From Deltaproteobacteria bacterium (GTDB taxonomy: Bacteria > Myxococcota_A > Polyangia > DRWM01 > JAAZOP01), in assembly GCA_016218765.1 (NCBI GenBank), contig JACRCZ010000074.1:1-64000 (forward strand): a DNA stretch of 64,000 nucleotides. Reading direction: 5' to 3'. Of the stretch, positions 26,659-38,128 are shown one piece after another. Under the pieces are notes generated by a model. It was not told the origin of the DNA, did not search any database, and saw only the letters and a program-made list of their open reading frames with translations. The position numbers were made by a program, and so were the translations under genes. The stretch's first letter is position 1. Every line of letters begins with the position of its first letter.

Positions 26659-29328
26659 ATGACGTCGCGTGTTCGAACGGTGTGCTGGACGGGCGCCCTT
26701 GCGCTGGCCGTGGCGGCGTGGGGCTGCGGGTCGACCGGTGGGGACTCGGCGGAGGACGCCGGCGACGACGTGCTCGACGTCGTGGGCGACGAGCCGGACG
26801 GTCCCGGCGACGGCGAGGCGACGCGGGAAGACGCGGAGACCGGGGAGGGATCGGACGACGGCCGCGACGAGTCGGCCGACGACGGGACGGACGGCGAGGT
26901 CCCGTGCCTCTGCGCCGCGGACACCGACTGCGACGACGGGCACTCCTGCAACGGCGAGGAGCGCTGCGTCGATTGCGCCTGCCTCCCCGGGACCGCGGCG
27001 GTCGACGGGACGGCGTGCGACGACGGCGATCCGTGCACGGAAGGCGAAGCGTGCGCGAGCGGCGATTGCGCCGGGGGTGCGGCCATCTGCGCCTGCGAGA
27101 CGGACGACGACTGCACGGCGCACGACGACGGCGACCTGTGCAACGGATGGCTCGTCTGCGTCGGCCGCCGCTGCCTGCTCGATCCCGGCACGGTCGTCTT
27201 CTGCGATCCGTCGGGCGACACCGAGTGCCTGGTCAACACCTGCGCGCCGGGCACCGGCGACTGCGCGCCGCAGCCGGTGCGCGAGGGCCTGTCGTGCGAC
27301 GACGGCAACGAGTGCACGGCCGGGGACGCGTGCGCGGACGGCGCCTGCGCCGGCGGGGCCTCGACCTGCGAGTGCACGAGCGACGCCGATTGCGCCGCGT
27401 ACGAGGACGGCGACGCGTGCAACGGCACGCTCCACTGCGAGGCGAACGCGTGCGTCATCGATCCGGCGACGATCGTGACGTGCGACCCGGGCGGCGACAC
27501 GGACTGCCGCGTGAGCCTGTGCGACCCGGCCGACGGGACGTGCTCGCTGGTCCCGCGTGCGGACGGCACGACGTGCGACGACGGCAGCGCCTGCACGCTC
27601 GCCGAAGCCTGCGCCGCGGGCGTCTGCACCGGACCGGCCCGGTCCTGTGACGACGCGGACGTCTGCACCGACGACTCGTGCGTCCCGGCGACCGGATGCA
27701 CCTTCACGAACAACACCGCCGCCTGCGACGACGGCAGCGCCTGCACCGCCGGCGACGTCTGCAGCGGCGGCGCCTGCGCCGGGACGGCCATCGTGTGCAA
27801 CGACGGCGACGTCTGCACCGACGACGCGTGCGACCCGGCCACGGGCTGCACCTTCACCGACAACTCCGCCGCCTGCGACGACGGCGACGCCTGCAGCGGC
27901 GGCGACATGTGCGCGGGCGGCGAGTGCTTCGGCGAGCTGATCTTCTGCGGCGACGCCAACCCGTGCACCGACGACGGCTGCAATCCCGCCACCGGCTGCA
28001 CGTTCACCAACAACACCGCCGCCTGCGACGACGGCAACCCCTGCACCGCCCCGGACGCCTGCGCGGGAGGAAGCTGCGCCGGCACGCCCCTGGGCGGGAC
28101 GGTCTGCGGCTTGGAATGCGTGGACACGCAGACGGACGAACGGCACTGCGGAGGCTGCGTGCGGCCGTGCGTGTGGGACGAGGAGTGCGCGGCCGGCGCC
28201 TGCCGCCCCCGCCCGTGGGAGCGCGTGGGCGCCGCCGTGAACCCCCTGCTCCCGGCGCTGGCCCACGCACTGGGCACGAACGGGGCGACGCCGTACGTCG
28301 CCTGGGTCGCCGACGAGACGCAGGACAACGTGTACGTGCACTCGTACGCCGCCGCGACCGGCTGGACGCAGCTCGGCGCGCGCCTGACCACGGGAATGGT
28401 CTCGGCGCAATCCTACGTCGATATCCAGTTCGCCGCCGGAGCGCCCTACGTCGTGTACTACGAGCCGCCGTCGATGCCGCCCGGGAACCCGTACCACGTG
28501 AAGAGCTGGGACGGGACCGGCTGGGTCGAGGTCGGGACGCCGGGCTACCGCTCGCCCTGCGTGATGCACTGGGCGGTGTCGCTGGCCATGGAGGGGACGA
28601 ACCCGCACCTCACGGACATCGGCGCGGGGGGCTGCGGGATCGGCGTCGGCTACGCGCGGTGGACCGGCGCCGCGTGGTGGGAAACCCCGTCGCCGCCGGG
28701 CCCGATGCTCGGGCTGCTCACGATGAGCGGCGGAGGATGCTCGGACGTCGTGTGGAACGGGCCGGCCTCCCGGTCCCTGGTGGCACTGATCGACAGCAAC
28801 CAGCGGCGCGTGCGAACCTGGATCGCCGCCCCCGCCCCCGGCGCCTGGACCGACCTCGGCGGCAGCCTGAACATGGGCGCGGCACCGATCTCCGGCCCCG
28901 GCGGAGACTTCCTGTCGATCGCGGTCGACGCGGCCGGCGTGCCGTACGTCGCGTTCTCCGAGGTCGAGGGCGCCGGCGGCGGATCGCGGGGGGTGTTCGT
29001 CAAGCGCTACGATCCGGCCGGCACCGGATGGACGCGGGTCGGCGCGGGCCGGATCAGCACCGCCGGCAACGCCGCGGACTTCCCCTCGATCGCCTTCGTC
29101 GACGGCCGGCCGCACGTCGCATTCGTCGAAACCACGGCGGGCGTGGGCCTGGTCCTGGTCCGCCGCTGGAACGGCACGGCCTGGGAACGGGTCGGCGCGC
29201 CCCTGAACGAGAGCAACCTGACCAGCGCCGCGATGCCGTACCTCGTCGCGATCGGGACCGTGCCGGCCGTGGCCTTCCGCGAGCCGGCGGCCGGCACCTC
29301 GCGCGTCTACGTCAAGCGCTTCCCCTGA
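26659..29328 (+). CDS. Cys-rich repeat lipoprotein with C-terminal propeller-like domain
   Basis: 889 residues; AGGAGGG ahead of this ATG selects it. Lipobox WGC places the lipid on Cys23, followed by an Asp/Glu-rich linker. Residues ~90-520 are about eight Cys-rich modules of the form CDDGD-CT-D-C-A-G-C, separated by TGCTFTNNTAACDDG repeats, similar to the disulfide-rich modules common in Myxococcota surface proteins. Residues ~525-889 hold WERVGAAVNP-type repeats with PYVAW, PYVVYYE, PYVAFSE and PHVAFVE strands, probably a beta propeller that binds a ligand at the cell surface. Target unknown. Confidence 0.75.
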   Translation: MTSRVRTVCWTGALALAVAAWGCGSTGGDSAEDAGDDVLDVVGDEPDGPGDGEATREDAETGEGSDDGRDESADDGTDGEVPCLCAADTDCDDGHSCNGEERCVDCACLPGTAAVDGTACDDGDPCTEGEACASGDCAGGAAICACETDDDCTAHDDGDLCNGWLVCVGRRCLLDPGTVVFCDPSGDTECLVNTCAPGTGDCAPQPVREGLSCDDGNECTAGDACADGACAGGASTCECTSDADCAAYEDGDACNGTLHCEANACVIDPATIVTCDPGGDTDCRVSLCDPADGTCSLVPRADGTTCDDGSACTLAEACAAGVCTGPARSCDDADVCTDDSCVPATGCTFTNNTAACDDGSACTAGDVCSGGACAGTAIVCNDGDVCTDDACDPATGCTFTDNSAACDDGDACSGGDMCAGGECFGELIFCGDANPCTDDGCNPATGCTFTNNTAACDDGNPCTAPDACAGGSCAGTPLGGTVCGLECVDTQTDERHCGGCVRPCVWDEECAAGACRPRPWERVGAAVNPLLPALAHALGTNGATPYVAWVADETQDNVYVHSYAAATGWTQLGARLTTGMVSAQSYVDIQFAAGAPYVVYYEPPSMPPGNPYHVKSWDGTGWVEVGTPGYRSPCVMHWAVSLAMEGTNPHLTDIGAGGCGIGVGYARWTGAAWWETPSPPGPMLGLLTMSGGGCSDVVWNGPASRSLVALIDSNQRRVRTWIAAPAPGAWTDLGGSLNMGAAPISGPGGDFLSIAVDAAGVPYVAFSEVEGAGGGSRGVFVKRYDPAGTGWTRVGAGRISTAGNAADFPSIAFVDGRPHVAFVETTAGVGLVLVRRWNGTAWERVGAPLNESNLTSAAMPYLVAIGTVPAVAFREPAAGTSRVYVKRFP

Positions 29329-29339
29329 GAACGCCGACC

Positions 29340-29369
29340 TTGCCCCAGGGTCCGGCCGCGCGATACATT
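29340..29369 (+). promoter_or_regulatory. Predicted promoter of the hybrid histidine kinase
   Basis: TTGCCC (29340-29345), 18 bp, TACATT (29364-29369), 53 bp before the ATG. Confidence 0.5.
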
Positions 29370-29422
29370 GCACGTCGCACGCCGGGGGTGGGGGGTCCGG
29401 TCCGTCCGCGTCGGTCCGGGGG

Positions 29423-31420
<1,998 letters not shown>

Positions 31421-31542
31421 ACCGTGGGACGGTGGCGGTCGAGCGACCGGCGACCGGCAGCTCCTGCTGCGGATCCGTCGTCGCTCGTGTGGGCATGCCC
31501 GGCCCGGCGGCTCATGGAAGCCGGCGAGCGCGAAGCTGCGCC

Positions 31543-31571
31543 TTCCCGACCCGCCGCCGCCGTAGTAGGGT
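31543..31571 (+). promoter_or_regulatory. Possible weak promoter of the lipoprotein at 31581
   Basis: TTCCCG (31543-31548), 17 bp, TAGGGT (31566-31571), 9 bp before the first ATG, implying little or no leader. The -35 match is poor. Confidence 0.3.
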
Positions 31572-31580
31572 ACGGCCCCC

Positions 31581-32318
31581 ATGATGATCCTTCGCAGCTT
31601 CCGCGGGACCTCCCCCCAGGACTTGTCGACTCCTTCCGCGGCCGGGGTGCGGCGTCTGCCGCGCCCGATCCTCGCGCTGGTCGCAGCCGGCGGGATGGCG
31701 GCGGCGGGGTGTCTGGCGTTCTCGCAGTCCGGACCGTACGCCCCGTCCGGGCCGCTCGAGGCATTCCACGACCAGTACCGCGTCGCCTTCCAGGCGATGT
31801 CGAACGACCCGCAGCTGGCGGGTCTGCTGGAGTCGGCGGCGGCAGGCGGGACCGTCGGCCCGGCGGACCTGGCGGCCGTACCGTCCTTCCGCGCGGGCCT
31901 GGACGTGGTCCGGAGCGATCCGGCGTCGGCCACGGCGATGCCGGAGGACATGCGGGCGTACTGCAATGGACTGTGGACCCAGGCGGAGGACGCCTACAAC
32001 AGTCCCGGGACGTACAACGAGTTCTTCCGCGCGCAGCTCTTCCGGAACTGGGGCGACTGCGCTTTCGAGCACGGGGTGTTCGTCCTGCAGCGCGCACTCG
32101 TTGCCGCGCCGGCGGGATCCGTCGTGCATCCCGACGCCTGCCTCGACCACCTCGAGGCGTTGACGCGGTACGACGACGCGGAGGAAGCCGCCTTGAGGGT
32201 GGAGCTGGCGCAGGACAACCTGCCCGAGGGCCTGATCGAGCTGGCGGGCGCGCTCAACCAGCAGGTCGGCCGTTGCCGCGCCCTGCGGATCCTGGGCGTC
32301 GACGTCGGCGCTCCCTGA
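31581..32318 (+). CDS. Lipoprotein of unknown function
   Basis: 245 residues from the first of two adjacent ATGs. A long basic N-region is followed by LALVAAGGMAAAGC, a lipobox. The mature protein is mainly helical with Cys pairs (YCNGLW, GDCAFEHG, DACLDHL, GRCRAL) spread along it. No known domain is recognised. It has a possible promoter almost abutting the start codon and stands alone between two other transcription units. Confidence 0.6.
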   Translation: MMILRSFRGTSPQDLSTPSAAGVRRLPRPILALVAAGGMAAAGCLAFSQSGPYAPSGPLEAFHDQYRVAFQAMSNDPQLAGLLESAAAGGTVGPADLAAVPSFRAGLDVVRSDPASATAMPEDMRAYCNGLWTQAEDAYNSPGTYNEFFRAQLFRNWGDCAFEHGVFVLQRALVAAPAGSVVHPDACLDHLEALTRYDDAEEAALRVELAQDNLPEGLIELAGALNQQVGRCRALRILGVDVGAP

Positions 32319-32481
32319 GCCCGGGGCCGCATCGCCTGCGATAGCGCCGGCGCTCCGGAACCTCAACCGCAATCCTGCCCGAAGGCCGGCGCCGGGGCGC
32401 CCGCGAACTCGTCCTCCCGAAGGGGCCTCCGCGCCCTGCGATTGAATTCCTCGGTCCGAAGTCCGGATCGGCGTCGTGCAC

Positions 32482-32511
32482 TTGCACGAGGCAGGCGATT
32501 TCCGCTATCCG
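32482..32511 (+). promoter_or_regulatory. Predicted promoter of the Sel1-type lipoprotein
   Basis: TTGCAC (32482-32487), 18 bp, TATCCG (32506-32511), 46 bp before the ATG at 32558, which also has GAGGAGG in front of it. Confidence 0.5.
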
Positions 32512-32557
32512 TCGGCCCGTCGGGGGGGAAACTGATGACAGAACGAGGAGGCACCCC

Positions 32558-34456
32558 ATGGCGAACGGCCCGAGAATTCCGCGGCCTACGGCTCGCGTGT
32601 CGTCGGCGTCACTCCCCGCAAGCCGGGGAGAGGCCGACCCAGGACCCAGGGTCCCGCCAAAGTCGGTCCTGCGGCCTCTGCGACTCTGCGACTCTGCGCG
32701 AAATTCGGGGCGCGGAACCTCGCGGTGCCCGCGCGACACCCCGCCGCGGCGAGAATGGCGAAGCCCTGACCCAGGACCTTCGAGCCTTGACGCGCGGTCC
32801 GCGGACCGCACACGGTCCCTGCGGCCCTGCGCCAAGCGCGCCGAGGCGTTGCGGATCGCCGGATCGCCGGTCGTCGCGGCCGTTTTCGGGCTCGCGCTGT
32901 TCGCGGCGTGTCCCCCCACGCCTCCGCCGGGCGTTCCGGCGCCCGGCGGACAGGACGGAGACGCGGAGGGCGCGTCGCTTGCGCACGCATGCGACGGCGG
33001 CGATGCCGCCTCCTGTCTGAGCCACGCGGCGGCGATGCGGGAGGAAGGGCGATTCGACGAGATGGACGTCGCACTCTCACGAGGCTGTGCGCTGGGTGAC
33101 CCCTTGGCCTGCTGCCGCTTCGACCTCTCCACGGCGGATCCGGATCTTCCGGCTGCCGACATGACGTATGCCTCGTGCAGCCAGGCCTGCTCCGCCGGGT
33201 CGTTCGAAGGCTGCGCGAATTACGCGGGGCTGCTCATGGAGAGAGGCGAGTGCCAGGAGGCCGCCGCAATCCTCGCACCGCGGTGCCGCGCCGGCGACGA
33301 TCGCGGCTGCGCGGATCTCGCCGAGGCAATGTTCGAGATCTGTCCCGGTGATGCCGTGGAGCCGACGCTGGTCGCGGCGTGCGATGCCGGCGCCCAGGCC
33401 GGGTGCCATGCCCTCGGCCGCGTCTACTCGTTCCTCGACCGCGGCGAAGACGCGGCGCCGCTGCTCGACCGCGCCTGCCTGGCGGGATTGACCGGAGCGT
33501 GCGACGAGCTGGCGAGTTGCCTTGCGGACCTGGGGCGCGAGGAGGAGGCCGAAGCGGCACTGCGCCGCGGCTGCGACGCCGGAGAACTCCGGGTCTGCCG
33601 GAAACTTACGGTGCGGCTGCGGGACGAGGGACGGGCCACGGACGCCGAGGCCGTGGCACGACCGGCCTGCGACCGGGACGACGCCGACGGCTGCGCGCTG
33701 CTGGGTGAGCTGCTCGCCGAAGACGGCCGCATCGCCGACGCGGCCGTCGCCTTCGGCCGCGCCTGCGACCTCGCGCCGTATGCCAACTGCCGGGACCTCG
33801 CGGAGTTCCTCGACGCGAACCCCGGTCAGGCCCAGGAGGCGACGGAGCTGTCCGCGGCCTGTCAGGCCGGCGACGTCCACCGCTGCGCCATGCTCTACGG
33901 GCTGCTCTCCGCCAACGACCCCGGCGACGGGCCGCTCGAGGCGCTGGTCATGGCCTGTGAGTTGGGAGATGAGTCGGCCTGTGATCTCATCCTGAGAGGC
34001 TTCTTCCCCACGGGGGACGAGCCGGCCCGCCGCGCCGCCCGGGCGGTCTTCTCCGCCGCGTGCGAGGGCGACACGCGGGCCGCGTGCGGCTTCCGAGTCG
34101 CGGCCGCCCTGGCCGGAGATTTTCCGGCGGAACTGCTGCGGGATGCGGCTGCGCAGGCGTGCGCGCGGGGCGTGCTCGAAGGATGTGCCGTCGCCGGTGT
34201 CGCCGAGTACCGGGACGTCGGCCCCACCGACGAGGCCGAGGCGAACCTGCGCCGCGCCTGCGACGGCGGACTTGGTTTCGCCTGCAAGACGCTGGCCGAT
34301 GTCCTCGACGATGTCGGGCGACAGGAGGAAGGCACCGCCGTCCGCCGCCACGCGTGCGAGCTGGGCGATCGCGCCGCCTGCATCGTCGAGGTGGAAGGCG
34401 AGCCGTACGGCGACTACGGCGGCTACGGCGGCTACGGGGGGGACGGCGGCGGCTAG
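32558..34456 (+). CDS. Sel1-like Cys-rich repeat lipoprotein with repeat-derived N-terminal extension
   Basis: 632 residues from an ATG with GAGGAGG; a TTG at 32849 would start directly at the signal peptide. Residues 1-97 are basic, Pro/Ser-rich and correspond to palindromic repeat DNA. A lipoprotein signal follows (SPVVAAVFGLALFAAC, Cys118). Residues ~135-600 are about a dozen Sel1-type helix pairs of the form ACD-G-A-GC-LG-L---G, each with paired cysteines. Such solenoids scaffold protein-protein contacts in the periplasm; the Cys-rich subtype resembles Helicobacter Hcp proteins. The end is a GGYGGYGG tail. No partner is evident. Confidence 0.75.
   Translation: MANGPRIPRPTARVSSASLPASRGEADPGPRVPPKSVLRPLRLCDSARNSGRGTSRCPRDTPPRREWRSPDPGPSSLDARSADRTRSLRPCAKRAEALRIAGSPVVAAVFGLALFAACPPTPPPGVPAPGGQDGDAEGASLAHACDGGDAASCLSHAAAMREEGRFDEMDVALSRGCALGDPLACCRFDLSTADPDLPAADMTYASCSQACSAGSFEGCANYAGLLMERGECQEAAAILAPRCRAGDDRGCADLAEAMFEICPGDAVEPTLVAACDAGAQAGCHALGRVYSFLDRGEDAAPLLDRACLAGLTGACDELASCLADLGREEEAEAALRRGCDAGELRVCRKLTVRLRDEGRATDAEAVARPACDRDDADGCALLGELLAEDGRIADAAVAFGRACDLAPYANCRDLAEFLDANPGQAQEATELSAACQAGDVHRCAMLYGLLSANDPGDGPLEALVMACELGDESACDLILRGFFPTGDEPARRAARAVFSAACEGDTRAACGFRVAAALAGDFPAELLRDAAAQACARGVLEGCAVAGVAEYRDVGPTDEAEANLRRACDGGLGFACKTLADVLDDVGRQEEGTAVRRHACELGDRAACIVEVEGEPYGDYGGYGGYGGDGGG
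32612..32809. repeat. Palindrome-rich repeat tract inside the Sel1 lipoprotein 5' end
   Basis: Contains CTCCCCG/CGGGGAG (32612-32630), a degenerate CTTTGCG-type copy (32672-32702, ending GCGCGAAATTCGG) and the 16-bp perfect palindrome GCGGTCCGCGGACCGC (32794-32809). Confidence 0.7.
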
Positions 34457-34496
34457 GGCTACGACCAATACCGCTCACCTTGCAGCGGCATTGCGG

Positions 34497-35396
34497 CTAG
34501 CGTGCGGGTTCCGACCGATCCGCGAGGGATGCCGTGCAGGAGGCTTCGTCGAGCCACAGTGCCGGGCCGTGCCCGTCGCCCGCCCGATACAGCGTGCGGC
34601 CCCGGACGATCCGGTCCAGCGGCTCCACGAGCGGCGACGCCTCGTCGCGAGGGCACGGACCGCAGTCGACGGGCTCCGTACCACCCACCATTCCGCCGCC
34701 GCCGGCGGTGCCGCTGGACGGCACCGAGATCGCTCGGAGCACGCACGATTCGCACACCTGCTCCGTGCCGTCGGTGCACAGCCGCCGCGAGTGGAAGGGC
34801 AGGCACGTCACGGCCAGCCAGTCGACGCTCAGGTCGAAGCGCAGTACGTCAGCCGTCTGTTCGCTCAACGCGCCGAGGATCTGCGGTTCGCTCCCGACCG
34901 CCCCGACCACGACAACCTCGCCGTTCTCGTCGCGCTCGGTCACCTCGTATGATGCGCCATGAATCAGCTCGCCGTCGCGGATCTCGACCCTCGTCGAGCC
35001 CGCCTCGAGCCCCGCATCGCCCCCGGCGCCGTCCTCCCGCAGGTACGTGAACAACACGTTCCCTTCACGCCCGAACACCAGCGGACGACACGCCGGCGGC
35101 GTCGCGGAAGAACCGAGCTCCGCGGTCCAGAGCGTGACGGTGCCGTCTGCGGCCGGCGGTATCGCGTCGAGCCGCAAGGTCTCCGGGGCCGTCCGGTACG
35201 TCGCCAGGTCGGCCAGATGCGAGACCGCCCATGCCCATTGCTCGTCGGCCGACATGCCGGCCGTGGGATCGGCGGGCGGTGCTTCCTCCGCCGTCCGGGG
35301 CGCGACGGGACACCCCCCGAACGCCGTGGCGACGAGTCCGAGCAGCGCCGGGACCGGCGGAAGCAATCTGCGGGGGAGCCGACGTGGTTCGGTCAT
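34497..35396 (-). CDS. Lipoprotein of unknown function
   Basis: 299 residues; GAAGGAGAACC before the ATG picks this start out of a longer frame. An Arg-rich N-terminus and LLGLVATAFGGC form the lipobox signal. The mature part has a linker (~25 residues), then a beta-rich body with pairs of cysteines (TCLPFHSRRLC, CESC, CGPC). No catalytic motif is seen. The gene is convergent with the Sel1 lipoprotein. Confidence 0.62.
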   Translation of the reverse strand: MTEPRRLPRRLLPPVPALLGLVATAFGGCPVAPRTAEEAPPADPTAGMSADEQWAWAVSHLADLATYRTAPETLRLDAIPPAADGTVTLWTAELGSSATPPACRPLVFGREGNVLFTYLREDGAGGDAGLEAGSTRVEIRDGELIHGASYEVTERDENGEVVVVGAVGSEPQILGALSEQTADVLRFDLSVDWLAVTCLPFHSRRLCTDGTEQVCESCVLRAISVPSSGTAGGGGMVGGTEPVDCGPCPRDEASPLVEPLDRIVRGRTLYRAGDGHGPALWLDEASCTASLADRSEPAR

Positions 35397-35706
35397 GGAC
35401 GGTTCTCCTTCGCCAGGCGGCGGGCAAGCCGTCCGTGACGGCGCCGCCGATTCGGGAACCGCGAGTATGCCGACGGCCCGACCGGCAATGCAACGCCCCC
35501 GGGTCGGCGGGCGCGGCGCCGGGCCACGGGGCATCCCCCGCCGGAGCGCACGCCGGAGCGATGCCGGAGCCTTGCGTCGAGCCTCTCGCTTCCGGTATCC
35601 ATCGTTCTGCCGGGGGGACGCCGGCCTTCGCCGGCGGCAGGGGATTCCGCGGCCCGACCCGATTCCTGCGAGGCGGTCATGGACGATGGCAAGGAGGGAA
35701 GGACTC
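35397..35706. other. 310-bp divergent intergenic region
   Basis: No credible gene. It carries a predicted promoter for the rightward gene (35572-35601) and, just downstream within that gene's leader, a hairpin CGCCGGC-CTTC-GCCGGCG (35619-35636). The leftward gene has a ribosome site but no convincing promoter. Confidence 0.6.
35572..35601 (+). promoter_or_regulatory. Predicted promoter of the lipoprotein at 35707
   Basis: TTGCGT (35572-35577), 18 bp, TATCCA (35596-35601). The transcript would begin with a ~100-nt leader holding a perfect 7-bp hairpin at 35619-35636. Confidence 0.45.
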
Positions 35707-36825
35707 GTGCGTGCATCGATCTGGTTCTCGCTCGGACTCGTGCCGTGCCTCCTGGTCGCCTGCCAGAAGCGCGATGCCGCCGCACCGCCGCCCGAGGCTT
35801 CGCCGAATCCCGCGAGCGCGCGGGCGCCGAGCGTACCGGAACGGCCGCCGACCGCTCCGTCGGCGGCGGATTCCGACGCCCGAGCGCCTTCTCCCGAGTC
35901 TCCCGCGGCGCCCCCGGCGCCCGAACCGGCGACTCCGCCGCGGTCCGAACCCCCCGCGGCGCCTCCGACGCCCGCGGCGCCGGCGTCCCGGGCGGCCCAG
36001 CTGGCGAACCTCGTTCGAACGGCGGCTTCGGGAGCGGACGAGATCCGCGACGTCGCGGCATTTCTCAAGGAGCACGTACCGGCCGTCTTCGACGACGGTC
36101 TGGAGCGTACCTTCCCCGCACGAGCCCGGATCCGCGCGATGACGCTCGAAAACGAGGGGGCCGTCGTCGGCGTGCTGCTCCGGCTGGCCCCGCCCGAGTA
36201 CTTCGCGTGCGACAATACCGCCGTCCCGTCGATCTTCGGATTGCTCCTGGCGCGGGATCCGGAGACCGGCGAGGAGTTCCTCGTCGCCGGCCCGGACCAG
36301 CAGACCCGTGTCTTCGACGGAGTCGACGTGAAGCTGGAGTTCCCCGCCGACTTCGCGACTGCCCGGTCGTTCGGGGTCGCCTACCGGTACGACGGCAACA
36401 AGGACTGCCCGAACTTGAGCGCGCCGTCCGGGCTGTACATGGATCTCTTCACGGTGAGCCTCGACTCGCTGGAGGTGCTCGACACCGTCGAGCTGGACCG
36501 CGAGCGGGATGATCGGGGCAGGTTGATCGTCGACCGCGCGAAGGTGGACTGGCTCGCCGGCTCCTCCGGCCCGCTCCTCGCCGTCCGACAGTTCCGCTCC
36601 GAGACGCTTTCCGAGGAGGCGGGGGGGGCGCCCGGCGGGTCCCTCTCCTGTCGGCTGATGATCGTCGTGTATGTCCTCCATGCCGAGGGGCAGTGGGAGG
36701 GGATGGAGGGAGACGACCTGGCCGGCCTGCGGTCCGACGAGCCCACCCTGCGGCACCTGCCGGAGTCCGCAGAAGGCGACGCTCCGCAAGAGTGCGACGC
36801 GCTGCGGCGGAAGCTCGACGGATGA
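35707..36825 (+). CDS. Lipoprotein with Pro/Ala-rich linker, unknown function
   Basis: 372 residues from GTG at 35707, chosen because AAGGAGG lies nine bases ahead; ATG 35686 is in the same frame. The signal LGLVPCLLVAC is a good lipobox, followed by ~80 residues of Pro/Ala/Ser linker that could cross the periplasm. The folded part (from ~100) alternates helices and strands, with LAPPEYFACDNT and YDGNKDCPNL as its cysteine sites. No known domain is recognised. Confidence 0.65.
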   Translation: MRASIWFSLGLVPCLLVACQKRDAAAPPPEASPNPASARAPSVPERPPTAPSAADSDARAPSPESPAAPPAPEPATPPRSEPPAAPPTPAAPASRAAQLANLVRTAASGADEIRDVAAFLKEHVPAVFDDGLERTFPARARIRAMTLENEGAVVGVLLRLAPPEYFACDNTAVPSIFGLLLARDPETGEEFLVAGPDQQTRVFDGVDVKLEFPADFATARSFGVAYRYDGNKDCPNLSAPSGLYMDLFTVSLDSLEVLDTVELDRERDDRGRLIVDRAKVDWLAGSSGPLLAVRQFRSETLSEEAGGAPGGSLSCRLMIVVYVLHAEGQWEGMEGDDLAGLRSDEPTLRHLPESAEGDAPQECDALRRKLDG

Positions 36826-36910
36826 CGTGAGCAAGAACCGGCCTGCCGGGCAGTGGAAGTGAACCGCGAGCTTCGGCCTGGGCGACTTCGGCACGACAGC
36901 CAGGCCTGCC

Positions 36911-37378
36911 TCACGACGACGGTTCCAGCGCCGCGAAAGGTACCAGGACTTCGGGCGAGAACCGGATCGCGGCACCCTCGAACACCGGACGCACGACCCC
37001 CTCCAGCGACTCGGTCCCGGGAAGATCCTCCAGCGCCAGCCACCTCTCGACGACCTCGCCGTCGCGCCACGACAGGACCAGGACGATCGACCAGTCCCTG
37101 TGCGCGGTGGCGGGCGCCAGGATCGAGACCAGACTGCCCCGGTCCGTGACCGCCAGCCGCTCGGTCTGGCTACAGCCCCGCGTCTCGGCCCACCGCCGCT
37201 CCTTGGGCCGGCAGTCCGGCCCGGCGAACACCTCGACGTCCGAGAAGCACCCGCCGCCCGATAGAGCGCTCAGGCGCACGTCGAAGGAGTACTCGCCGCC
37301 CGCCGAGGCGCGGCACTCCGCCCGGGCCGGGGACGCCCAGGCCGGAACGATCAGGAAGACGATGATGGCGGTTCGCAT
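36911..37378 (-). CDS. Small secreted protein of unknown function
   Basis: 155 residues. Signal peptide AIIVFLIVPAWASPARAE with a standard cleavage site; mature protein of ~134 residues, beta-rich, with four to five cysteines near the N-terminus (ECRAS, GGCFSD, DCRPK, RGCSQ), probably two disulfides. No motif points to a function. Convergent with the lipoprotein at 35707-36825. Confidence 0.58.
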   Translation of the reverse strand: MRTAIIVFLIVPAWASPARAECRASAGGEYSFDVRLSALSGGGCFSDVEVFAGPDCRPKERRWAETRGCSQTERLAVTDRGSLVSILAPATAHRDWSIVLVLSWRDGEVVERWLALEDLPGTESLEGVVRPVFEGAAIRFSPEVLVPFAALEPSS

Positions 37379-37712
37379 GTCCCTTCGTGGCCTCCGCGGC
37401 GGATTCCGTGACGCCGCACGCCCGGCGGGTATTCTGACAGGACCCGGCGTTCGGCGGCGGGTCAGGCGAACGGCCCGGCCGTCGCCGCGACTGCGTCGAC
37501 GACGCTATCGGGCATCGCGGTCCTGTCGCAGCAACGCCCGGACCTCCGTGGAACTCCGCAGGCCGCTGGAGCGGACCGCAGCCGGGACCCCCCGCACCGA
37601 TCTCGCCGCTTCGGCGTCACGGTCTCCCCTGCTGTCGGGTGCTGTCGAGTGCTTGACGTCCCGGACGCGCGGATCCAACTTGGCGGAGTGGGGTACGCTT
37701 CGGGAGGAGCCG
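37379..37712. other. 334-bp gene-free stretch
   Basis: No ORF with protein-like composition and no clear repeat was found. TTGACG at about 37653 could be a -35 for the truncated ExbB-like gene, but no good -10 follows at 16-18 bp. Confidence 0.5.
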
Positions 37713-38114
37713 ATGGGACCTTTCGAGCGGTCGCTGGACGAGTGCGGTCCGTGGATGTACGTGCTGCTCGGCGTCGCGGTGGTCGCGGCCGACGCGATCG
37801 TCGAGCGGTGGATCGCGCTCTTCTTCCGCCACCGCATCCGCGCGCCGCTGCTGCTCGACCAGCTCGAAAAGCTGATCCGCGCGGGCAATCTCGACCGCGC
37901 CCGCAAGCTGTCCCACGCGATCGGCCGCGACGTCCCGCTGGACCGGGTCGTCGCGGCGGGATTCGACCACGCGGACGACGGACCCGCCGCGGCCGAGGGG
38001 GCGATGACGGCGGCGGCCGAATCCGTGCGGCCGCTGATCCGCCCGGGGCTCGGCGCCCTGCCCCGTCTCGGCAACCTCGGGTCGCCGCCCGGCGGGGGAC
38101 ACGTCGAATCGTGA
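37713..38114 (+). pseudogene. Truncated MotA/TolQ/ExbB-family protein remnant
   Basis: 133 residues with GGGAGGAGCCG before the ATG. The start matches ExbB/TolQ-like proteins: a membrane helix (WMYVLLGVAVVAADAIVERW), a basic cytoplasmic loop with LLDQLEKLIRAGNLDRARKL, then the helix leading to LGALPRLGNLGS. At that point, where family members go on with two more membrane helices containing LLGLLGTV, the sequence turns to SPPGGGHVES and stops. The missing part was not found in the other frames nearby. Without helices 2 and 3 it cannot form the proton channel, so it is probably a decayed or truncated gene. Confidence 0.6.
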
Positions 38115-38128
38115 TCGGGAGCGTGCGC

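Noticed and set aside
37680..37712. Sigma-54 promoter before the truncated ExbB-like gene
   Set aside because: TGGCGG and later bases do not fit TGGCAC-N5-TTGC closely enough.
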